Positions 22,489 to 30,963 of a DNA stretch of 64,000 nucleotides are shown piece after piece (position 1 is the stretch's first letter; each line of letters opens with the position of its first letter). The stretch spans positions 8,556,001 to 8,620,000 of the forward strand of contig NZ_CP016279.1 in the NCBI RefSeq assembly GCF_001542625.1, given 5' to 3'. A program made the translations under genes and the position numbers. Below the pieces are notes generated by a model that worked only from the letters and a program-made list of their open reading frames with translations, did not search any database and was not told the origin of the DNA. The stretch is from Streptomyces griseochromogenes (GTDB taxonomy: Bacteria > Actinomycetota > Actinomycetes > Streptomycetales > Streptomycetaceae).

Positions 22489-22671
22489 TCAGCTCGCGCA
22501 CGCGACACCGCGCCATCGCATGCCGTTCACTTGGCCGGGCTCGTCGCCGATCACATAGCGGACCCGCCGCCCGTGCACCCGTCGCGCGGGGGCACGGCAG
22601 CCACGGGGCCGGCAGCCACGGGCGAGGCGGGCATACGGGTCCCGTGTCGCCGGGGTGATCGGAAGCATCAT
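22489..22671 (-). CDS. trpM: TrpM-like small protein, modulator of tryptophan synthesis
   Basis: Protein of 60 residues, Arg- and Cys-rich (RLARGCRPRGCRAPARRVHGRR), located 21 bases downstream of trpC on the same strand. Its position between trpC and trpB and its size match TrpM, a small streptomycete protein reported to modulate tryptophan biosynthesis and differentiation. Two start codons are adjacent (22671 and 22668); the ribosome-binding site is weak. No known domain was recognised. Assignment rests on position, size and my recollection of the family, so the symbol is tentative. Confidence 0.7.
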   Translation of the reverse strand: MMLPITPATRDPYARLARGCRPRGCRAPARRVHGRRVRYVIGDEPGQVNGMRWRGVACAS

Positions 22672-22692
22672 CGGGGCCAGCCTAGCGGGAGA

Positions 22693-23502
22693 TCAGCCCC
22701 GCCCGTGCCGCAGCGCGGGATGCTCGCCCGCCGCGACCAGGTCGGAGACGGCGGCCTTCGGGTCACGCCCGGTGACGAGGGACTCGCCGACCAGGACCGC
22801 GTCCGCGCCGGCGTTCGCGTAGGCGATGAGGTCGTGCGGTCCGCGTACGCCGGACTCCGCGACCTTCACGATGCCCTCGGGAATCTCCGGTGCGATCCGC
22901 TCGAACGTCCCCCGGTCGACCTCCAGCGTCTTCAGGTTGCGCGCGTTGACGCCGATGATCCGGGCACCCGCGTCCACGGCCCGCTCGACCTCGTCCTCGT
23001 CGTGCACCTCGACGAGCGGGGTGAGTCCGATGGACACCGCACGCTCGATCAGCGACTCCAGGGCCGGCTGCTCCAGGGCGGCGACGATCAGCAGGGCGAG
23101 GTCCGCGCCGTAGGCCCGGGCCTCCCAGAGCTGGTACGACGTGACAATGAAGTCCTTGCGCAGCACCGGGATGTCCACGCGCGCACGGACGGCCTCCAGG
23201 TCCGCCAGCGAGCCGCCGAAGCGGCGCTGTTCGGTGAGCACGGAGATGACGGCAGCGCCGCCCGCCTCGTAGTCCGCGGCGAGCCCGGCAGGGTCGGCGA
23301 TCGCGGCCAGCGCGCCCTTGGAGGGGCTGGAGCGCTTGACCTCGCAGATCACCTTGACGCCGTCGCCCTTGAGTGCGGCCACCCCGTCCTTGGCGGCAGG
23401 AGCCTTCGCCGCACGCTCCTTGAGCTCGTCGAGGCTGACGCGTGCCTGCCGCTCCGCGAGGTCGGCACGGACTCCGTCGATGATCTCGTCGAGCACACTC
23501 AC
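22693..23502 (-). CDS. trpC: Indole-3-glycerol phosphate synthase
   Basis: Protein of 269 residues catalysing ring closure of carboxyphenylaminodeoxyribulose phosphate. The (beta/alpha)8 signature [13 protein letters not shown] carries catalytic Glu54 and Lys56, followed by [38 protein letters not shown] and the phosphate-binding VAESGV and VGESLV. The start codon at 23502 follows GAAAGGGGG. An AT-rich palindrome lies 34-48 bases upstream. The gene begins a probable trpC-trpM-trpB-trpA transcription unit, because a 135-base gap separates it from the preceding gene. Confidence 0.96.
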   Translation of the reverse strand: MSVLDEIIDGVRADLAERQARVSLDELKERAAKAPAAKDGVAALKGDGVKVICEVKRSSPSKGALAAIADPAGLAADYEAGGAAVISVLTEQRRFGGSLADLEAVRARVDIPVLRKDFIVTSYQLWEARAYGADLALLIVAALEQPALESLIERAVSIGLTPLVEVHDEDEVERAVDAGARIIGVNARNLKTLEVDRGTFERIAPEIPEGIVKVAESGVRGPHDLIAYANAGADAVLVGESLVTGRDPKAAVSDLVAAGEHPALRHGRG

Positions 23503-23535
23503 GCGAGCGGCCCCCTTTCAGACGGTTGTTCCTTC

Positions 23536-23550
23536 GGGTTTTGAAAACCC
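23536..23550. promoter_or_regulatory. AT-rich palindrome upstream of trpC
   Basis: GGGTTTT-G-AAAACCC is a perfect 15-base inverted repeat, 34 bases upstream of trpC. Such an A/T core is rare in this GC-rich window. It may be an operator; no known regulator consensus was matched. Confidence 0.4.
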
Positions 23551-23637
23551 TTGGTCACTGCGATGGTATCCGCAGGTGCACGAAGGCCCTGCATCCGATC
23601 CATTTCGGTCCCACAACCTGGACCGTCCGCCGGACGA

Positions 23638-24102
23638 TCATGGATGCAGCCAGCCGCCGACCGGCAGGTTCCGGACCACGGTGAAGACCAGGAGCAGCGC
23701 GACGACGACCCGCACCTGCGCCGAAGACAGCTCGAAGCGCACCGGCAGGCCACGCACCGCGCGGACCACCCAGACGGTCCACAGCACGGCGAAGCCCAGG
23801 TAGGCGGCCACGCCCGCCGCGTTGTCCCGCAGGGCGGCGAGGAAGTCTCCGTGGATGAAGGCGTGCGCGCTGCGCAGTCCGCCGCAGCCGGGGCAGTACA
23901 GGCCGGTGAGCCGGTACAGCGGGCACACCGGGTAGTGGCCGGGCTGGTTGGGATCGACGGTGCCGACGTACGCGAAGGCCCCGGCGACGGCGGCGAGCAG
24001 TCCGCCCGGGACAGCCAGCCGCCGCCACGCGGAGGCGGGCGGGACCGGGTGCGGGACGGTCTGCGGGGCCGGGATCGGGGCCGTGCGGCTGTCGGCGTTC
24101 AC
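23638..24102 (-). CDS. DUF2752 membrane protein
   Basis: Protein of 154 residues with three or four membrane segments. The family hallmark CPLYRLTGLYCPGCGGLRSAHAF, a Cys-rich loop of the form CPGCGGxRS, is at about residues 60-82. Function of the family is unknown; the Cys motif may bind metal or take part in redox chemistry. It sits between a strong terminator (24140-24180) and trpC, so it probably has its own promoter. Confidence 0.85.
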   Translation of the reverse strand: MNADSRTAPIPAPQTVPHPVPPASAWRRLAVPGGLLAAVAGAFAYVGTVDPNQPGHYPVCPLYRLTGLYCPGCGGLRSAHAFIHGDFLAALRDNAAGVAAYLGFAVLWTVWVVRAVRGLPVRFELSSAQVRVVVALLLVFTVVRNLPVGGWLHP

Positions 24103-24139
24103 GCTGGCATTGTGCCTCGGGGCTCGCGCGAACGCGCGC

Positions 24140-24180
24140 GAGGGGCGACCCGCGGCCTCTTCGGCCGCGGGTCGCCCCTC
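24140..24180 (-). terminator. Strong hairpin after the hisI-trpE group
   Basis: Perfect 18-base arms (24140-24157 and 24163-24180) around the loop TCTTC, located just after the stop of the HGxxPAAW gene and before DUF2752. Confidence 0.85.
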
Positions 24181-24197
24181 GTGGGAAGCGGTGGGGC

Positions 24198-24458
24198 TCA
24201 GCCCTCGGCGGCGGCCGGCTCGCGGGTCGCGGCGGGGGCCGCGTGCGCGACGACGAGCGGCTGCTGCTTCGGCTGGCCGAGGCCCATGGCGCGCATGGCG
24301 GCGCCCACGACGCCACCGAGGACCACGATCGCCATGCCGGCCCAGAAGCCGACCGGCTGGGCCATCACCATGAAGGCGCCCGCGACGCAGAAACCGATGA
24401 AGGCGATGGTGACGCCGGTCCAGGCGGCCGGGGTGTGACCGTGGCTGCTGCCCGCCAT
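24198..24458 (-). CDS. HGxxPAAW-family small membrane protein
   Basis: Protein of 86 residues from an ATG with GAGGAG eight bases upstream. It begins MAGSSHGHTPAAWTG, the HGxxPAAW motif that names the family, followed by two membrane helices (about 15-38 and 40-60) and an Ala/Pro tail. The function is unknown; the family is confined to actinobacteria and is usually beside trp genes, as here. Confidence 0.85.
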   Translation of the reverse strand: MAGSSHGHTPAAWTGVTIAFIGFCVAGAFMVMAQPVGFWAGMAIVVLGGVVGAAMRAMGLGQPKQQPLVVAHAAPAATREPAAAEG

Positions 24459-24498
24459 GACTTGCTCCTCGTTGCTGTGTACGTGTCGTAGTTCGAGC

Positions 24499-24527
24499 CG
24501 TACGTTTCGAGTCGTACGTTTCGTACG
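24499..24527. promoter_or_regulatory. Triple CGTACG cluster upstream of the HGxxPAAW gene
   Basis: Three copies of the palindrome CGTACG at 24499, 24513 and 24522, two within the direct repeat CGTACGTTTCG. It lies 40-70 bases upstream of the start and could hold regulator sites or promoter elements. Confidence 0.35.
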
Positions 24528-24659
24528 GTTGCGAGCCCGCCCGTCACTGTCCGAGCCGACGCTCACCGCCCATTGTCCCGTACGCCTACGCGTGCCGGAC
24601 GCGGGGGTGGAGTCTGGTTCGCCACATCCGGCGGCCCGCGGCGGCGTCCGCGGTGCGGC

Positions 24660-25298
24660 TCAGACGCCGGTCGGATCCTCGCCCCGGTCCAGGGCCTTCC
24701 AGATCTCCTCGGGGCGCTCGGGGTCCACCGGGCGGGCCTTGCGCCGGGGGCGGTCGGCCCCGCGCTCGTAGCGGCCGGACATGGCGGGCCACAGGCGGCC
24801 GTAGCGCAGGGCGAGCAGCCCGGCGAGCAGGATCAGGGCGCCGCCGGCGGCCGCGACGTAGGGCCAGCCGGTATGGGTGAGGGCGGTGACGGTCGCCGAG
24901 GTGTCGCCGGTGGCCTGCGCCGCCTTCTCGTCCAGCGCGGAGCCGTCGCGGGCCCCGGCGAGCGCGGCGACGACGATGCCCGCGCCGGAGAGCGCGAGCA
25001 GGCCCGCGACGACGAGGCGGCCGGCCCTGCGGACGGCGAAGACGGCGACGAGCGCGGCGAGACCCACTATGGCGAGGGCCGCGGGGACACCCGTGACGTC
25101 GCTTCCCTTGGCGGTCAGCGGGAGCGCGCCGCCGGCCACCGTGGCGGTGCCGTCCGCCCAGCGCTGCCGGGTCGCGAGCAGCGTCACGGCCGCGCCGAGC
25201 GCACCGCACAGCAGGGCCACGGCGAGGCTCCGCCGGCCGGACCGGACGGGTGCGGCGGCTTCGGATGGGGGGTGAGGTACGGCAGTCACGTACTCCAC
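24660..25298 (-). CDS. TIGR02234-type Trp-biosynthesis-associated membrane protein
   Basis: Protein of 212 residues with four membrane segments (about 24-42, 72-90, 95-115 and 146-165) and a basic, charged C-terminal tail ending PEEIWKALDRGEDPTGV. The layout, the WADGTATVAGG region and the position directly after trpE match the family of membrane proteins associated with tryptophan operons in actinobacteria. Function unknown. The GTG at 25298 is used; GTG at 25289 with GGAG nearby is an alternative. A hairpin separates it from trpE. Confidence 0.85.
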   Translation of the reverse strand: MEYVTAVPHPPSEAAAPVRSGRRSLAVALLCGALGAAVTLLATRQRWADGTATVAGGALPLTAKGSDVTGVPAALAIVGLAALVAVFAVRRAGRLVVAGLLALSGAGIVVAALAGARDGSALDEKAAQATGDTSATVTALTHTGWPYVAAAGGALILLAGLLALRYGRLWPAMSGRYERGADRPRRKARPVDPERPEEIWKALDRGEDPTGV

Positions 25299-25305
25299 TA
25301 TCGCC

Positions 25306-25337
25306 TGAACCCCGGGCGAACCGTCACCCGGGGTTCA
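25306..25337 (-). terminator. Hairpin after trpE
   Basis: Eleven-base arms TGAACCCCGGG and CCCGGGGTTCA around a ten-base loop, immediately after the trpE stop. It may reduce transcription into the membrane protein gene. Confidence 0.65.
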
Positions 25338-25348
25338 ACTCGGGCCGC

Positions 25349-26845
25349 TCAGGCCTTCGTAAGGCGGTTGGCCGTGTGCACCGCGCGCAGCACCGCCGCG
25401 GCCTTGTTGCGGCACTCCTGGTCCTCGGCGACCGGGTCGGAGTCGGCGACGATGCCCGCGCCGGCCTGGACGTAGGCCGTGCCGCCCCGGAGCAGGGCCG
25501 TGCGGATGGCGATGGCGGTGTCGGAGTCGCCGGCGAAGTCGAGGTAGCCGACGCAGCCGCCGTACAGGCCTCGCCGGGAGGGTTCGAGCTCGTCGATGAT
25601 CTGCATCGCGCGGGGCTTGGGGGCGCCGGAGAGAGTGCCCGCCGGGAAGCACGCGGTCAGCACGTCGAAGGCGGTACGGCCGTCCGCGACCGTGCCGGTG
25701 ACGGTCGAGACGATGTGCATGACGTGCGAGTAGCGCTCGACGGACATGAAGTCCACGACCTCCACCGAGCCGGGCTCGCACACCCGTCCGAGGTCGTTGC
25801 GGCCGAGGTCGACCAGCATCAGGTGCTCGGCGCGCTCCTTGGGGTCGGCGAGCAGCTCCTCGGCGAGGGCCTGGTCCTCCTGCGGGGTGGCGCCGCGGTG
25901 CCGGGTGCCGGCGATGGGGTGGACCATCGCCTGCCCGTCCTCGACCTTCACCAGGGCCTCGGGGGACGAGCCGACGACGTCGAACGCGTCTCCTTCCCCG
26001 TGGGGGAACCGGAACAGGTACATGTACGGCGACGGGTTGGTCGCCCTGAGGACCCGGTACACGTCCAGCGCGCTCGCCGTGCACGGGGTCTCGAAGCGCT
26101 GGGACGGCACGACCTGGAAGGCCTCGCCCGCGCGGATGCGCTCCTTGACGTCCTCGACGGCCGCCTGGAAGTCGGGGCCGCCCCACAGGGCGGTGTACTC
26201 GGGCAGCTCGGAGGGCGGCAGGACGGCCGGGGGCTGGGCGACCGGGCGGGAGAGGTCGGCCTCCATGGCGTCCAGGCGGGCCACGGCGTCCGCGTAGGCC
26301 TCGTCCACGCCGGTGTCGAGGTCGTTGTGGTTGATCGCGTTGGCGATCAGCAGGACCGAGCCCTCCCAGTGGTCCATGACGGCGAGGTCGCTGGTGAGGA
26401 GCATGGTCAGCTCGGGCAGCTTCAGGTCGTCGCGATCGCCGGGGCCGATCTTCTCCAGGCGCCGGACGATGTCGTAGCCGAGGTAGCCGACCATGCCGCC
26501 GGTGAAGGGCGGCATGCCCTCCTGATGCGGGGTGTGCAGGGTCAGGAGGGTGGCGCGCAGGGCCGCGAGCGGGTCCCCGTCCACGGGGACGCCGACGGGT
26601 GGGGTGCCGAGCCAGTGGGCCTCGCCGTCGCGGGTGGTCAGCGTGGCCGCCGAGCGCACGCCCACGAAGGAGTAGCGGGACCAGGAGCGGCCGTTCTCCG
26701 CGGACTCCAGCAGGAAGGTGCCGGTGCGCTCGGCGGCGAGCTTGCGATAGAGCGCGACCGGGGTGTCGCCGTCGGCGAGGAGCTTGCGCGTGACCGGGAT
26801 GACACGCCGGTCGGTGGCGAGCTTGCGGAAGGTCTCGAGGTCCAT
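25349..26845 (-). CDS. trpE: Anthranilate synthase component I
   Basis: Protein of 498 residues that makes anthranilate from chorismate with ammonia supplied by a separate TrpG-type subunit, which is not in this window. The N-terminal LLESAENGRSWSRYSF is the tryptophan feedback-binding element; the chorismate-binding domain carries FQVVPSQRFE, PIAGTRHRG, LMLVDLGRNDLGRV and CFPAGTLSGAPKPRAM. It starts 11 bases after hisI, so the two are co-transcribed and there is no room for a Trp-rich leader peptide between them. Confidence 0.96.
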   Translation of the reverse strand: MDLETFRKLATDRRVIPVTRKLLADGDTPVALYRKLAAERTGTFLLESAENGRSWSRYSFVGVRSAATLTTRDGEAHWLGTPPVGVPVDGDPLAALRATLLTLHTPHQEGMPPFTGGMVGYLGYDIVRRLEKIGPGDRDDLKLPELTMLLTSDLAVMDHWEGSVLLIANAINHNDLDTGVDEAYADAVARLDAMEADLSRPVAQPPAVLPPSELPEYTALWGGPDFQAAVEDVKERIRAGEAFQVVPSQRFETPCTASALDVYRVLRATNPSPYMYLFRFPHGEGDAFDVVGSSPEALVKVEDGQAMVHPIAGTRHRGATPQEDQALAEELLADPKERAEHLMLVDLGRNDLGRVCEPGSVEVVDFMSVERYSHVMHIVSTVTGTVADGRTAFDVLTACFPAGTLSGAPKPRAMQIIDELEPSRRGLYGGCVGYLDFAGDSDTAIAIRTALLRGGTAYVQAGAGIVADSDPVAEDQECRNKAAAVLRAVHTANRLTKA

Positions 26846-26856
26846 GGCGGCTGACC

Positions 26857-27306
26857 TTACTGACCGGATGCGGGCCGGCCGGAATCGGCGTCCTTGAGGA
26901 GCACGTCGGCGTCGAAGCAGGTGCGGTCACCGGTGTGGCAGGCGGCGCCGACCTGGTCGACCTTGACCAGCACGGTGTCGGCGTCGCAGTCCAGGGCGAC
27001 CGACTTCACCCACTGGAAGTGGCCCGACGTGTCGCCCTTGACCCAGTACTCCTGGCGGCTGCGCGACCAGTACGTGCAGCGGCCCGTGGTGAGCGTGCGG
27101 TGCAGCGCCTCGTCGTCCATCCAGCCGAGCATCAGCACCTCACCGGTGTCGTACTGCTGGGCGATGGCGGGCAGGAGGCCGTCGGCACTGCGCCTGAGGC
27201 GCGCGGCGATCTCCGGGTCGAGGCGGCCGGAGGCAGAACCGTCACGCGAAGCGCCTCGACGCGGGGCGGTGGTCGGGTGACGGGCGGGCGGGGGCGAGCT
27301 GGTCAT
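26857..27306 (-). CDS. hisI: Phosphoribosyl-AMP cyclohydrolase
   Basis: Zinc enzyme of 149 residues in histidine synthesis. Signatures: [53 protein letters not shown] and CHTGDRTCF with the metal-binding Cys and Asp residues. Residues 1-30 are a variable extension. The ATG at 27306 is chosen; another ATG at 27315 would add three residues, and neither has a clear ribosome-binding site. It is the first gene of the hisI-trpE transcript and divergent from 27389, leaving an 82-base shared promoter region. Confidence 0.93.
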   Translation of the reverse strand: MTSSPPPARHPTTAPRRGASRDGSASGRLDPEIAARLRRSADGLLPAIAQQYDTGEVLMLGWMDDEALHRTLTTGRCTYWSRSRQEYWVKGDTSGHFQWVKSVALDCDADTVLVKVDQVGAACHTGDRTCFDADVLLKDADSGRPASGQ

Positions 27307-27388
27307 GAGTGCCATTGTGCCGCGACCCACTGACGGTGACGGTCCGTGTCCACTTCGCGGACGCACCGTGTGGTCGTACGCTGATCTC

Positions 27389-28024
27389 ATGTCGACCTTC
27401 GCCCAGCGTGAACGGCTTCTGTTCGCCGACCTCTTGGAGACCGCCGGTCCGGACGCCCCGACCCTCTGCGAGGGTTGGCGGACGCGGGACCTCGCCGCGC
27501 ATGTGGTGGTGCGCGAGCGCCGTCCGGACGCCGCCGGGGGCACGCTGATCAAGCCGCTCGCGCCGCGTCTGGAGAAGGTGATGAGCGAGTACGCCGCGAA
27601 GCCGTACGAGGAGCTGATCCAGCTGATCCGTACCGGCCCGCCGCGCTTCTCGCCCTTCCAGCTCAAGCAGATCGACGAGGCGGCCAACACCGTGGAGTTC
27701 TACGTCCACGCGGAGGACGTCCGCCGCGCCCAGCAGGACTGGACGCCCCGGGAGCTCGACCCCGTCTTCCAGGAGGCCCTGTGGTCCCGTCTGGAGCGCA
27801 CCGCCCGCCTGCTGGGCCGGGGCGTGCCGACGGGCCTGGTCCTCAGGCGCCCGGACGGCCAGACGGCCGTCGCCCACCGGGGCGCGCCGGTGGTGACGGC
27901 GACGGGCGAGCCGTCGGAGCTGCTGATGTTCGCCTTCGGCCGGCAGAGCGCGGCGAAGGTCGAGCTGGACGGCGACGAGAACGCGATCGCCAAGCTGCAC
28001 GAGTCCAGGCAGCTGGGCATCTGA
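27389..28024 (+). CDS. TIGR03085-type, DinB/mycothiol-isomerase-like metal-binding protein
   Basis: Protein of 211 residues. [48 protein letters not shown] is the N-terminal four-helix-bundle pattern of the mycothiol-dependent maleylpyruvate isomerase superfamily, with His38 in [10 protein letters not shown] and the later [10 protein letters not shown] supplying likely metal ligands. The members of this subgroup have no established reaction. No ribosome-binding site precedes the ATG, so translation may be leaderless. It is followed by a VOC-family gene 10 bases downstream. Confidence 0.85.
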   Translation: MSTFAQRERLLFADLLETAGPDAPTLCEGWRTRDLAAHVVVRERRPDAAGGTLIKPLAPRLEKVMSEYAAKPYEELIQLIRTGPPRFSPFQLKQIDEAANTVEFYVHAEDVRRAQQDWTPRELDPVFQEALWSRLERTARLLGRGVPTGLVLRRPDGQTAVAHRGAPVVTATGEPSELLMFAFGRQSAAKVELDGDENAIAKLHESRQLGI

Positions 28025-28034
28025 GAGGCCGGCC

Positions 28035-28436
28035 ATGATCAAGGTCGGGATGACCGGTGTGTACGTCGACGACGTGGCGAAGGCACACGCCTTCTACACG
28101 GACGTCCTCGGCTTCGAGACCCGCACCCATCTGGACCTGGGCGGCGGCACACTGTTCATCACGGTCGGCGCGCCCGGCGGGGCCCAGCCGGACCTGCAGC
28201 TGCTGCTGGAGCCGGGTGACGGGCCCATCGCGGAGCCGTACCGCCGGGCCCTGTACGAGGCGGGGATCCCGTGCATCGTCTTCTCGGTGGACGACATCCA
28301 GGCGGAGTACGAGCGGCTGCGCGGCCTCGGTGTGCGCTTCGCGCACGAGCCGCAGGACCAGGGGCCGGTGATCGCCGCCGTGCTCGACGACACGGTCGGC
28401 AATCTGATCCAGCTGGCCCAGCCGTCCCACGGCTGA
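28035..28436 (+). CDS. VOC-family (glyoxalase/bleomycin-resistance fold) protein
   Basis: Protein of 133 residues with GAGAGG six bases before the ATG. The VOC pattern is clear: GVYVDDVAKAHAFYTDVLGFE, then GGAQPDLQLLLEPGD, YEAGIPCIVFSVDDI and the C-terminal DDTVGNLIQL. Members bind a metal and act as glyoxalases, dioxygenases or antibiotic-binding proteins; the substrate here cannot be deduced. Its stop is two bases from that of the convergent MFS gene, so no terminator separates them. Confidence 0.85.
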   Translation: MIKVGMTGVYVDDVAKAHAFYTDVLGFETRTHLDLGGGTLFITVGAPGGAQPDLQLLLEPGDGPIAEPYRRALYEAGIPCIVFSVDDIQAEYERLRGLGVRFAHEPQDQGPVIAAVLDDTVGNLIQLAQPSHG

Positions 28437-28438
28437 GT

Positions 28439-29677
28439 TCAGCGGGGCAGCTCGGCCCGGCGCAGGCCCGGGACAGCGAGGGCAACGAGCCCGCCGAGGC
28501 CGCAGACGACCGCGCTGACCACGTACACCGGGCCGAGGCCGAAGGCCCCGGTCGCGGCGGCGGCCACGGGCATGCTCAGCGGGGCGAGGCCGAGGCTGAC
28601 CAGGCTGGAGACGGCGGTGACGCGGCCCAGGAAGGCGGGGTCGGACTGGGTCTGCAGCAGTGCCCCGCACAGCGCGCCGCTGAGCCCCGCGAGCAGCCCG
28701 ATGAGCAGGGCCACTGCGACGGCCCCGACGAGGCTCGGGACGTAGGCGAGGGCGCCTATGGCCACGGCGCCCGTGGTGCACGCGCACCCGGTGACCAGTC
28801 CGGCGCGCGGCACCCGTCCCCGGACCGCCAGCAGCAGCGAGGCGGCCGCCGCGCCGGCGCCGAAGCCGGCCAGCACCCAGCCCATGCCGGAGGCGCCCCA
28901 GCCGCGCCGGTCGGCGAGCAGGGTCAGGCCGACGTTGAGGGGGCCGACGAAGCCGAGGTCGCCGAGGGCGATGGCCAGCATCAGCGGGGCGAGGACGTGG
29001 TGGCGGCGGATGTGGTGCAGGCCGGCTCCGAGATCGCTCCAGGCGGTCCCTGCCGACCCGGGCGTGTCGTCCTTCGGCAGGTCCCGTACGCGCACGGAGA
29101 GCAGCAGCGGCACCGATACGGCGATGAGCAGCCCGGCGAGCGCGAAGGCGGCGGACGCTCCGCCCACCGCCACACCGAGTCCGCCGAGCGGGGCGCCGAC
29201 CACGCCGGCGAATCGGATGGCCAAGCCCCGCATGCCCTGGACCCGAGCGAGCTGGCCCTTCTCGGCGAGGCGGGCCGGGAGGGCGCCCACGGCCGGCATG
29301 AACACGGCGTCGACCGTGCCGAAGACCAGCGCCAGCAGGGCGAGCGGCCACAGCCCGGGGCCGGCGAGGAACAGCAGGGCGGCCACGGCGAGGACGGCCG
29401 CACAGCGCACGGCATCGCTGCCGATGACGACCCGGCGCGGCCCGAACCGGTCGGCGATCACTCCCCCGCCGAGCATCAGCACGGCCCTGGGCAGCGCGCC
29501 GGCGGACATCACCAGACCGGCCTGAGCGGGCGTTCCGGCCTGGACGGCGGCCCAGGACAGGGCGAGGTAGTAGACGCTGTCGCCCAGCATCGAGGAGGTG
29601 TAGGCGGCGAGCCAGCGCAGGATGTCGGGGTCGCGGTGGGCGTGTGCGGTGGCCGGGGGTAAGAGCGTGGCGCTCAC
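28439..29677 (-). CDS. MFS transporter, probable drug or metabolite exporter
   Basis: Protein of 412 residues with about twelve membrane segments. The loop after helix 2 (GGGVIADRFGPRRVVIGSD) is the MFS motif A, and the sequence resembles the enterobactin-exporter/macrolide-exporter branch of the superfamily. A GTG start follows AAAGGA. The gene is 14 bases after a shortened ArsR-like gene and is probably co-transcribed with it, the usual arrangement for regulator-controlled exporters. The substrate is unknown. Confidence 0.88.
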   Translation of the reverse strand: MSATLLPPATAHAHRDPDILRWLAAYTSSMLGDSVYYLALSWAAVQAGTPAQAGLVMSAGALPRAVLMLGGGVIADRFGPRRVVIGSDAVRCAAVLAVAALLFLAGPGLWPLALLALVFGTVDAVFMPAVGALPARLAEKGQLARVQGMRGLAIRFAGVVGAPLGGLGVAVGGASAAFALAGLLIAVSVPLLLSVRVRDLPKDDTPGSAGTAWSDLGAGLHHIRRHHVLAPLMLAIALGDLGFVGPLNVGLTLLADRRGWGASGMGWVLAGFGAGAAAASLLLAVRGRVPRAGLVTGCACTTGAVAIGALAYVPSLVGAVAVALLIGLLAGLSGALCGALLQTQSDPAFLGRVTAVSSLVSLGLAPLSMPVAAAATGAFGLGPVYVVSAVVCGLGGLVALAVPGLRRAELPR

Positions 29678-29691
29678 GGAAGGGGGTCCTT

Positions 29692-30147
29692 TCAGACGCG
29701 GAACGGGAATCCGTACACGTGCAGCGCGACGTGCTCGCGCCCTTCCTTTTCACCGGCGGCCTCACGGGCTCGCCCCTGCTCGTCGTAGCGCTTGAGCAGG
29801 TCGTGCAAGTCCTTCTTCAGCTCGGCCAGTTCATCTGCGGTCAGCCTGAGCAGCGACTCGGAGTCATGGGCGGCCTCGCTCCACTCCGGTCCCCAGTCGG
29901 ACCGCTCGCCGAGGTAGCCCAGGTACATCTCGGCGCGCTGCTCCAGGAACATCCGGGAGGCCGCCAGGTGCGCCGCCGCCTTTTCCGGAGCGTCCTGGAA
30001 ATCCTCGTCGCGGATGGAGACGCCGTCGGAGGAGGGCTGCCACCAGCGCTCACGCCCGTCCGCGCTGCGCGGCTCGGCCTCCTCCACCAGTCCGTGCTCG
30101 GCCAGCTTGCGCAGGTGATAGCTGACCAGAGACACCGCCTCGTCCAC
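29692..30147 (-). CDS. ArsR-like regulator, N-terminally truncated, possibly non-functional
   Basis: From the only possible start, GTG at 30147, the product is 151 residues: the recognition helix and wing of a winged helix (SLVSYHLRKLAEHGLVEEAEP) and an alpha-helical C-terminal domain. In the same frame, codons upstream read CAELRQTGKAATASQLAEQVDEA, clearly the preceding helices of an ArsR-type domain, but they run straight into the hisF stop codon (30208-30210) and contain no start codon. The first 30-40 residues of the family are therefore missing, apparently by a deletion that joined the gene to hisF. DNA binding is doubtful. The downstream MFS gene may be deregulated. Confidence 0.7.
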   Translation of the reverse strand: MDEAVSLVSYHLRKLAEHGLVEEAEPRSADGRERWWQPSSDGVSIRDEDFQDAPEKAAAHLAASRMFLEQRAEMYLGYLGERSDWGPEWSEAAHDSESLLRLTADELAELKKDLHDLLKRYDEQGRAREAAGEKEGREHVALHVYGFPFRV

Positions 30148-30207
30148 CTGCTCGGCGAGTTGCGAGGCCGTCGCCGCCTTTCCTGTCTGCCGAAGCTCGG
30201 CGCAGCG

Positions 30208-30963
30208 TCACCGCACAGGGTGTCCCGCCGCCCGCAGGGTCTCCTTCACCTCGCCGATCCGCAGGTCCCCGAAGTGGAACACGGAGGCCGCCAGTACCGC
30301 GTCCGCGCCCGCCTCGACGGCCGGCGGGAAGTGTGCCAGCCTGCCCGCGCCGCCGGACGCGATCACCGGGACGGTGACGTGCTTGCGGACGGCCGCGATC
30401 ATCTCCAGGTCGTAGCCGTCCTTGGTGCCGTCGGCGTCCATGGAGTTGAGCAGGATCTCGCCCGCGCCGAGCTCGGCGGCCCGGTGCGCCCACTCGACGG
30501 CGTCGATGCCGGTGCCGCGGCGGCCACCGTGGGTCGTCACCTCGAACGAGCCCGATGCGGTCCGGCGCGCGTCCACCGACAGCACCAGCACCTGTCGGCC
30601 GAAACGCTCGGCGATCTCGCGGATGAGGTCGGGGCGGGCGATCGCGGCGGTGTTCACGCCCACCTTGTCGGCGCCGGCCCGCAGCAGCTTGTCCACGTCC
30701 TCGGCCGTGCGGACGCCGCCGCCGACCGTCAGCGGGATGAACACCTGCTCCGCGGTGCGGCGCACCACGTCGTACGTCGTCTCCCGGTTGCCGGAGGACG
30801 CGGTGATGTCCAGGAACGTCAGCTCGTCGGCGCCCTCGGCGTCGTACACCTTGGCCATCTCGACGGGGTCGCCCGCGTCGCGCAGGTTCTGGAAGTTGAC
30901 GCCCTTGACGACCCGGCCGTCGTCCACGTCCAGGCAGGGAATGACTCGGACCGCCAGGGTCAT
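30208..30963 (-). CDS. hisF: Imidazole glycerol phosphate synthase subunit HisF
   Basis: Cyclase subunit of 251 residues, full length. [15 protein letters not shown] carries the first catalytic Asp (residue 11), LSVDAR the second, and VGGGVRT and ASGGAG bind phosphate. It works with HisH, which supplies ammonia. The start overlaps the ridA stop by four bases (ATGA). Its stop abuts, in frame, the remnant of an ArsR-like gene. Confidence 0.97.
   Translation of the reverse strand: MTLAVRVIPCLDVDDGRVVKGVNFQNLRDAGDPVEMAKVYDAEGADELTFLDITASSGNRETTYDVVRRTAEQVFIPLTVGGGVRTAEDVDKLLRAGADKVGVNTAAIARPDLIREIAERFGRQVLVLSVDARRTASGSFEVTTHGGRRGTGIDAVEWAHRAAELGAGEILLNSMDADGTKDGYDLEMIAAVRKHVTVPVIASGGAGRLAHFPPAVEAGADAVLAASVFHFGDLRIGEVKETLRAAGHPVR

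Noticed and set aside
21697..23544. 615-codon plus-strand frame through the 36-bp array and opposite trpC
   Set aside because: Its first part is only the repeat and its second part is antisense to trpC; no ribosome-binding site and no domain.
26846..26856. Trp leader peptide/attenuator before trpE
   Set aside because: Only 11 bases separate hisI and trpE, and no Trp-rich short frame exists there.
28035..28436. Resistance determinant (VOC gene) paired with the MFS exporter as an antibiotic-resistance island
   Set aside because: The genes are convergent, not co-transcribed, GC and codon use match the neighbours, and no mobile element is present.
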